Source of the DNA: Aggregicoccus sp. 17bor-14
Lineage (GTDB): Bacteria; Myxococcota; Myxococcia; Myxococcales; Myxococcaceae
Direction of reading: 5' to 3'
Length of the DNA: 64,000 nt
Assembly: GCF_009659535.1 (NCBI RefSeq)
Contig: NZ_VJZZ01000004.1
Coordinates: 1-64,000, forward strand
The first letter of the stretch is position 1, and each line of letters begins with the position of its first letter. The position numbers and the translations under genes are program-made. Below are positions 60,401 through 64,000 of the stretch, in pieces. Under the pieces are notes generated by a model. That model saw only the letters and a program-made list of their open reading frames with translations. It was not told the DNA's origin and made no database searches.

Positions 60401-61059
60401 CGGTACTTCTCGGCCTTCTTCGCCTGGCGCGCGAGCGTGTCGAGCCGCTTCTCCAGCTCGTTGGTGATGTCGGTCACGCGCAGGAGGTTCGCCTCGGTGG
60501 CCTCCATCTTGCGCTCGGCCGCCTTGCGCCGCGCCTTGTACTTGGTGATGCCGGCCGCCTCCTCGATGAGGCTGCGGCGATCCTCGGGCTTCGAGGACAC
60601 GATGAGGCCCACGCGGCCCTGCTCGATGATGGAGTAGGCGCGGGTGCCCACGCCGGTGCCGAGGAACAGCTCGGTGATGTCGAGCAGGCGGCACACGGTC
60701 TTGTTGATGAGGTACTCGCTCTCGCCGCTGCGGAAGAGGCGGCGGGTGACCGTGATCTCGGGGAAGCCCTGGTACTGGGGCGCGAGCTGGTCGCCCTCGT
60801 CCACGTGGAAGGTGAGGCTCACCTCGGCCATCGACAGCGGCGCCTTGGACTCGGAGCCGTTGAAGATGACGTCCTCCATGCCGCGGCCGCGCAGGTTCTT
60901 CGCGCTCTGCTCGCCCATCACCCAGCGGATGGAGTCCACCACGTTGCTCTTGCCGCAGCCGTTGGGGCCGACGATGCCGGTGACCCCATCGTCGAAGCTG
61001 AACACGCTCCGCTCCATGAACGACTTGAAGCCGGTGATGTCCAGGCGCTTGATTCGCAT
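57457..61059 (-). CDS. smc: Chromosome segregation ATPase SMC
   Basis: 1,200 residues, the normal length. SMC dimers organise and segregate the chromosome with ScpA and ScpB. Walker A GPNGCGKSN is at residues 31-39. Long coiled coils (about 170-490 and 690-1020) flank the hinge domain (about 510-680). The ABC signature LSGGEKAL and Walker B FCLLDEVDAPLDE lie near the end. The gene appears intact. AGGAG lies upstream of the ATG. scpA and scpB are not in this window. Confidence 0.97.
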   Translation of the reverse strand: MRIKRLDITGFKSFMERSVFSFDDGVTGIVGPNGCGKSNVVDSIRWVMGEQSAKNLRGRGMEDVIFNGSESKAPLSMAEVSLTFHVDEGDQLAPQYQGFPEITVTRRLFRSGESEYLINKTVCRLLDITELFLGTGVGTRAYSIIEQGRVGLIVSSKPEDRRSLIEEAAGITKYKARRKAAERKMEATEANLLRVTDITNELEKRLDTLARQAKKAEKYRKLKSQMREIELHSASHRYLELQAEKKVLQARLENLGGEEKESLERVRELEQTIAQRRGEIEAEAAALQALAEQVHGLESAVQRDDQDLSYWRKDLEETGARVAASQAELDALLARQAEVEGTLGAREAELSGIAGAWKEDEVAMQVAQEELRRATQLQTEIALRLEQERQALVGVATRLANHENNLVNLARQRADLETRRAKNRGEAEGLREQERELDAARADVARRVEESRQLAHELAERKGHEEEALVRTREAFAENEIQVISLREELSDKRSRLGSLQDIQKNYDGFDRGVRAVMLRAGSAAREQGIFGLVADVISVSARYERAVEAALGERLQHVVVESRERGFELVEYLRDLSEGRGSFLPVPRTESPIAAPDLSRRGVLAAAFGEVTCEEPLRPVVQALLGNVVIVQDLATARAYAGDGDGEGAGYTLVTLEGEVFRPDGTLTGGTLEGAAVGALQKKREIQELSAEVARVEERYNEILTRHYALQKQMGHAEGVLKGLAKNQHAEELNLASQEKDLHKAGEDLARIRERLAQLDTEEGQLAHAHQALVHEEESSRGEVAHGQADREAREEKVRQMTAELETLRHRADTLSNELTALRVKVAAGSERGEAARKELESLLSQKAEMGARVQRLQAAVGEGSSRVEDLKARMAETEAACSGRREEYRAGQESLEGRRSAHALSSGEVREQENALRELRTRVDSLIQGLSASSLKEREIELELTHLVEGIRERHLVELGQELHRFHLLAPLAPETEGELKDLRAQLERMGEINLTAIEEHAELEKRFRFLSEQKKDLTGSIEQLREAIVKIDATSRERFKQTFDVVNEKFQAIFPRLFGGGRASLILTDEGPGAEQGVEIVSQPPGKKLQSVNLLSGGEKALTAVALIFAIFLIKPTPFCLLDEVDAPLDEGNVGRYNDMVKEMSKQSQFILITHNKRTMEVADTLYGVTMEEPGISKLVSVKLKEAAAANDNASAA

Positions 61060-61326
61060 GCCTTGTGAGCTCCTCTAGGAGGCGGGGCGAGAGATGTGGG
61101 GGCGCGCCGGAGGCCGAAAAATCGGCCCGCGCGGCGCTCGCAGGAGTAACACGCCGAATTTCGGACGATCAAGCATGACGAGGCATGACCCTACATGCGT
61201 GGCCGTTTCCCACGCGCCCTGGTGCGCCCTTCGGGTAGCCGGAGTGGAGTGCTCGCTGCCCGACGGCGCGGGTTGAAATGCTGCGCGTGCACCCTACCTT
61301 CCCCTGAATCTTTCAGGAGGAAGCCC

Positions 61327-62124
61327 ACGTACACGCCCCTGCTCGCTCTCTCGCTGCTCATCCAGGCAGCCCCGGCTCCTGCGGCGGCTCCCGCTGCCCC
61401 TGCGCCGGCCGCGGAGGCCGCGGCGGCGCCCGCGCCCTGCCCCAACCCCTACTTCCCCCTGGAGGACGGGCTGCGGCTGACCTACCGCGCGGGCAAGAGC
61501 GAGGTCCTCATCCTCACCCGTGACGTGCACCCCACGCCGGACGGCGCCGGGCTCAAGGGCACGGTGGAGGTGGACATCAAGGACCGCAAGGGCAGCACCG
61601 AGGCCACCTGCGGCGCCGAGGGCGTGAGCACGGGCCTGGGCGGGCTCGAGGGCGTGCTGCTCTCGGCGAGCGGCCTGGACGTGCAGGTGACGGCGGCCGA
61701 GGGCGTGGCCGTGCCTCCGCCCGCGCGCATGGTGCCGGGCGGCAGCTGGAAGAACTCGCTCTCCATCAAGATGCGCCCCCCGGAGCGGGCGAACCTGGGC
61801 GGCATGCGGCCGGTCATCTCCACCACCTTCGACAAGGAGTCCACGGTCGAGGGCACCGAGCAGGTGACGGTGGAGGGCGGCACCTTCCAGGCGCTCAAGG
61901 TGAAGAACCGCACCACCGCGCGCTCGGGCAACCGCCCCGGCGCCGACCCCGGCCGCTCCATCGAGAGCACCCTGTGGTTCGCGCCGGGCGTGGGCCTGGT
62001 GAAGATCCAGACCGGCACCTCGGTGGACCTGGAGCTCGTGCGCGTGGAGCGCCCGGTGGCAGCCGCCCAGGCGGACGGCGGCACCGCGAAGAAGGCGAAG
62101 AAGAAGCGCGCCGTCGCCCAGTAG
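61327..62124 (+). CDS. Exported Ala-rich protein of unknown function, start uncertain
   Basis: The coding frame is clear to the stop at 62124. An exact AGGAGG lies at 61315-61320 and the hydrophobic signal segment (TPLLALSLLIQA) begins right after it. The codon at the expected spacing is ACG (61327), not ATG, GTG or TTG. In-frame alternatives are TTG at 61273 and ATG at 61195, which would add Arg- and Cys-rich residues before the signal. The mature protein has an Ala/Pro linker and a beta-rich domain (YFPLEDGLRLTYRAGKSEVL, later STLWFAPGVGLVKIQ) of the type found in periplasmic DUF proteins. A Lys-rich tail follows. Confidence 0.72.
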   Translation, partial: TYTPLLALSLLIQAAPAPAAAPAAPAPAAEAAAAPAPCPNPYFPLEDGLRLTYRAGKSEVLILTRDVHPTPDGAGLKGTVEVDIKDRKGSTEATCGAEGVSTGLGGLEGVLLSASGLDVQVTAAEGVAVPPPARMVPGGSWKNSLSIKMRPPERANLGGMRPVISTTFDKESTVEGTEQVTVEGGTFQALKVKNRTTARSGNRPGADPGRSIESTLWFAPGVGLVKIQTGTSVDLELVRVERPVAAAQADGGTAKKAKKKRAVAQ

Positions 62125-62133
62125 CCCCGTGCT

Positions 62134-64000
62134 TCAGCGCCGGATGCGCCGGCGCACCACCCACACCGGCTGCACCGGCGCGCCCGCGCCCCCGTCCGGC
62201 GCGAGCGCTGCGCCGCGCTGGACACCGAGCAGCACGCGGCTGTCCTCGGGGCCGCGGATGAGGCCCACGGCGCCGCTGAAGCCCACCTGCGCCACCGGCT
62301 GGCCGTCGATGCTGAGGATGCCGTCGCCCGGCGAGAGCCCCGCCTCGGCGCCGCCGCCGCCCGCCATCACCTCGCCCACCACGAGCATGTCGTCGCGCGC
62401 GGCGAGCACCACGCCGATGCCCATCAGCTCCACGCTGGGCTCCTCTCCGGGCTTCGTCGCCGTGAGCTCGATGCGCACCGGCGCGGAGGCCTGCCCACGC
62501 TCCACCGGCACGCCGGAGAGGAGGCGGGTGTGGTGGCCCGCGAGCGAGGCCACCAGGGTCGCGCGGCCCGGGGCGAGCCCCTCCAGGGCAAAGGCGCCCG
62601 AGGCGTCCGTGCGCGCGTCCAGGCGCACCGAGAGCGCGCCCCCACCCTGCCCGCTCTCGAGCGAGACGCGCGCGTCGGCGAGGGGCTTGCCGCTGTCCCG
62701 CTCCACCACCGTGCCCGTGAGCCGCGCGCCCGGCTCGAGCGCGAAGTCCGCGGTGAGGGGACCCTTCGCCCCCTCGGGCACCTGCACGCGCGCCTCCGCG
62801 GGGGCGTGACCCGGCGCGGCCACCTCCACTACCAGCTCGCCCGAGGGCACGCCCGCCACCCGGTAGCGCCCCTCGGGGTCCAGCACGGTCTGCTCCGCCA
62901 CCCCTTCGCGCCGCAGCGGCCCCACCGCCTGGCTCACCGCCACGCTGAACGAGGGCAGCGGTGCACCGCTCGCGGCGTCCCGCACGCGGCCCGTGAGCAG
63001 CGCCCCCTCGGCGAGCACGAGGCGCAGGTCCGCGCGGCCCGCCGCCACGTCGTCGAGGCGCCCGGGCGCGAGCCCCTCGGCCTGGGCGTCCAGGTCGTAG
63101 GAGCCCTCGCGCACGCCCTCGAGCGCGAAGCGTCCCTGCTCGTCCGTGCTGGCCTGATAGCCCAGCTCGTCGCCGTAGCGCGTGGGGAAGCGCCGCGCGC
63201 TGGAGTGGGCCGTCACCAGGGCCCCGCCCACGGGCTGGCCCCGCGCGTCCACCACCTGCCCCGCGAGCGCCACCTCGCGCGCCTCCGTGCCCCCGTCCGC
63301 ACCGGGGGCGCGCGGACGCAGCCGCAGCTCCACCACGCGAGCGGCCCGGGCCACGGCGCCCACCACGGCGCGCCCCGCCTCGTAGTCCGGGTGGCGCGCC
63401 TCGAGCGCGGCCTGCTCGGGGGCGCGGAAGCGGAACTCCCCCTTCGCGTCCGACACGAAGCGGTCCGCCACCGGGTGCAGCACGGACTCGCCGGCGTGTC
63501 CCGTGGTGAGCCGCACCTGAGCGCCCGCCACCGGCGTGCCCTCGGGGGAGAGCACCCGCCCGAGCAGCTCCAGCTCCGGGGTGAGCGCGAGCAGGATGCC
63601 CTCCACGCGCTGCCCCGCCACCGCCGTGAGGCGCACCGGGCTCTGCCCCCACTCCGGGGCGAAGGGCAGGAAGCCCTCGGCGCTCACCGTGGCGAGCTGG
63701 TAGGGCCCGGGAGAAGGAGGGGCGAAGCGGAAGCGCCCGCCCGCGTCCGTGTGCACGCTGGCCGCCCCCGCGTCCGAGGCGAAGGTGAGCTCGGCCCCCG
63801 CGACGCCCGCGCCCGTCTCGGCGCTCACCACCTGCCCCGTGAAGGCGCCCGCCGCGGCCGAGGGCTCGGCGGCGAGGCGCGCGGGCACCAGGCGCACCGC
63901 GGGCGCCGAATCCTCGGGCTCGGTCAGGTGATGGGGGGCCGCGGGCGCGGCGGCAGGGGCACTGGCGGCCACCGGGGCCGAAGCCGCAGGCGGTGAGGCC
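62134..64000 (-). CDS. Carboxypeptidase-regulatory-like repeats with C-terminal PDZ, partial
   Basis: Open to the edge of the window at 64000, so the N-terminus is missing; at least 612 residues are seen. Five or more carboxypeptidase-regulatory-like beta-sandwich repeats (GQVVSAETGAGVAGAELTF, GRVLSPEGTPVAGAQVRLT, GQVVDARGQPVGGALVTA, GTVVERDSGKPLADARVSL) are followed by a PDZ-like domain (VVGEVMAGGGGAEAGLSPGD, then GILSIDGQPV). Such proteins are usually exported in myxobacteria; the signal would be beyond the window. The upstream part in view is Ala/Pro-rich. It converges with the exported protein gene. Confidence 0.85.
   Translation of the reverse strand, partial: ASPPAASAPVAASAPAAAPAAPHHLTEPEDSAPAVRLVPARLAAEPSAAAGAFTGQVVSAETGAGVAGAELTFASDAGAASVHTDAGGRFRFAPPSPGPYQLATVSAEGFLPFAPEWGQSPVRLTAVAGQRVEGILLALTPELELLGRVLSPEGTPVAGAQVRLTTGHAGESVLHPVADRFVSDAKGEFRFRAPEQAALEARHPDYEAGRAVVGAVARAARVVELRLRPRAPGADGGTEAREVALAGQVVDARGQPVGGALVTAHSSARRFPTRYGDELGYQASTDEQGRFALEGVREGSYDLDAQAEGLAPGRLDDVAAGRADLRLVLAEGALLTGRVRDAASGAPLPSFSVAVSQAVGPLRREGVAEQTVLDPEGRYRVAGVPSGELVVEVAAPGHAPAEARVQVPEGAKGPLTADFALEPGARLTGTVVERDSGKPLADARVSLESGQGGGALSVRLDARTDASGAFALEGLAPGRATLVASLAGHHTRLLSGVPVERGQASAPVRIELTATKPGEEPSVELMGIGVVLAARDDMLVVGEVMAGGGGAEAGLSPGDGILSIDGQPVAQVGFSGAVGLIRGPEDSRVLLGVQRGAALAPDGGAGAPVQPVWVVRRRIRR

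Overview
The window is high-GC DNA from a myxobacterium. The decisive evidence is an almost complete Glt (adventurous gliding motility) gene cluster, with a giant TPR protein of 4,099 residues, an FHA/TonB-like GltG and a zinc-ribbon/GYF/TonB-like GltJ. Many predicted lipoproteins, an FHA-type AAA+ regulator and a PilZ protein fit this. I cannot name the species; gene content suggests the Myxococcus/Archangium side of the order. Gene calls, start choices and motifs are read by eye and no database search was run.

Region by region. (1) 135-6936: a small integrated island at the 3' end of a tRNA-Leu(UAA) gene, bounded by a perfect 56-bp direct repeat. It holds a degenerate tyrosine integrase, a clearly lower-GC Rhs C-terminal fragment with an HExxH metallopeptidase-like toxin domain and a likely immunity gene, and an IS21-family element (istA, istB and two accessory ORFs). 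(2) 7106-9928: ffh converging on an uncharacterised conserved gene. (3) 10045-34729: the glt cluster, all on the minus strand, in transcription order gltD, gltE, gltF, gltG, gltH, an unnamed Gly/Arg-rich TPR gene, gltI, gltJ. Two intrinsic terminators divide it. (4) 35000-36665: an unrecognised helical protein and a DnaC/IstB-like AAA+ ATPase. (5) 36852-41123: a beta-helix lipoprotein, a hexapeptide acyltransferase, and a second copy of that acyltransferase fused to a GT4 glycosyltransferase, probably for surface polysaccharide. (6) 41142-44135: an orphan helical protein, aspartate kinase and a nucleotidyltransferase-fold protein. (7) 44423-49381: a tight five-gene module of lipoprotein, ECF sigma factor, zinc-type anti-sigma factor, secreted caspase-like protease with a beta-barrel-like C-terminal half, and a paralogous lipoprotein. 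(8) 49460-53364: rpoZ, two unknown genes, and groES-groEL behind a perfect CIRCE operator. (9) 53537-64000: glutaredoxin, a small helical protein, PilZ, an FHA-AAA+ regulator without the GAFTGA motif, a lipoprotein, smc, an exported protein with an unusual start, and a carboxypeptidase-regulatory-like/PDZ protein cut by the window end.

How the genes work together: in Myxococcus the Glt proteins form a trans-envelope complex that couples an inner-membrane motor to the cell surface. The motor genes (aglRQS) and gltA, gltB, gltC and gltK are not in this window and would be expected elsewhere. The most novel-looking unit is the sigma/anti-sigma/caspase/lipoprotein module. Its gene spacing (two 4-nt stop/start overlaps, gaps of 26 and 12 nt) suggests one transcript, and its predicted products run from cytoplasmic regulator to outer membrane.
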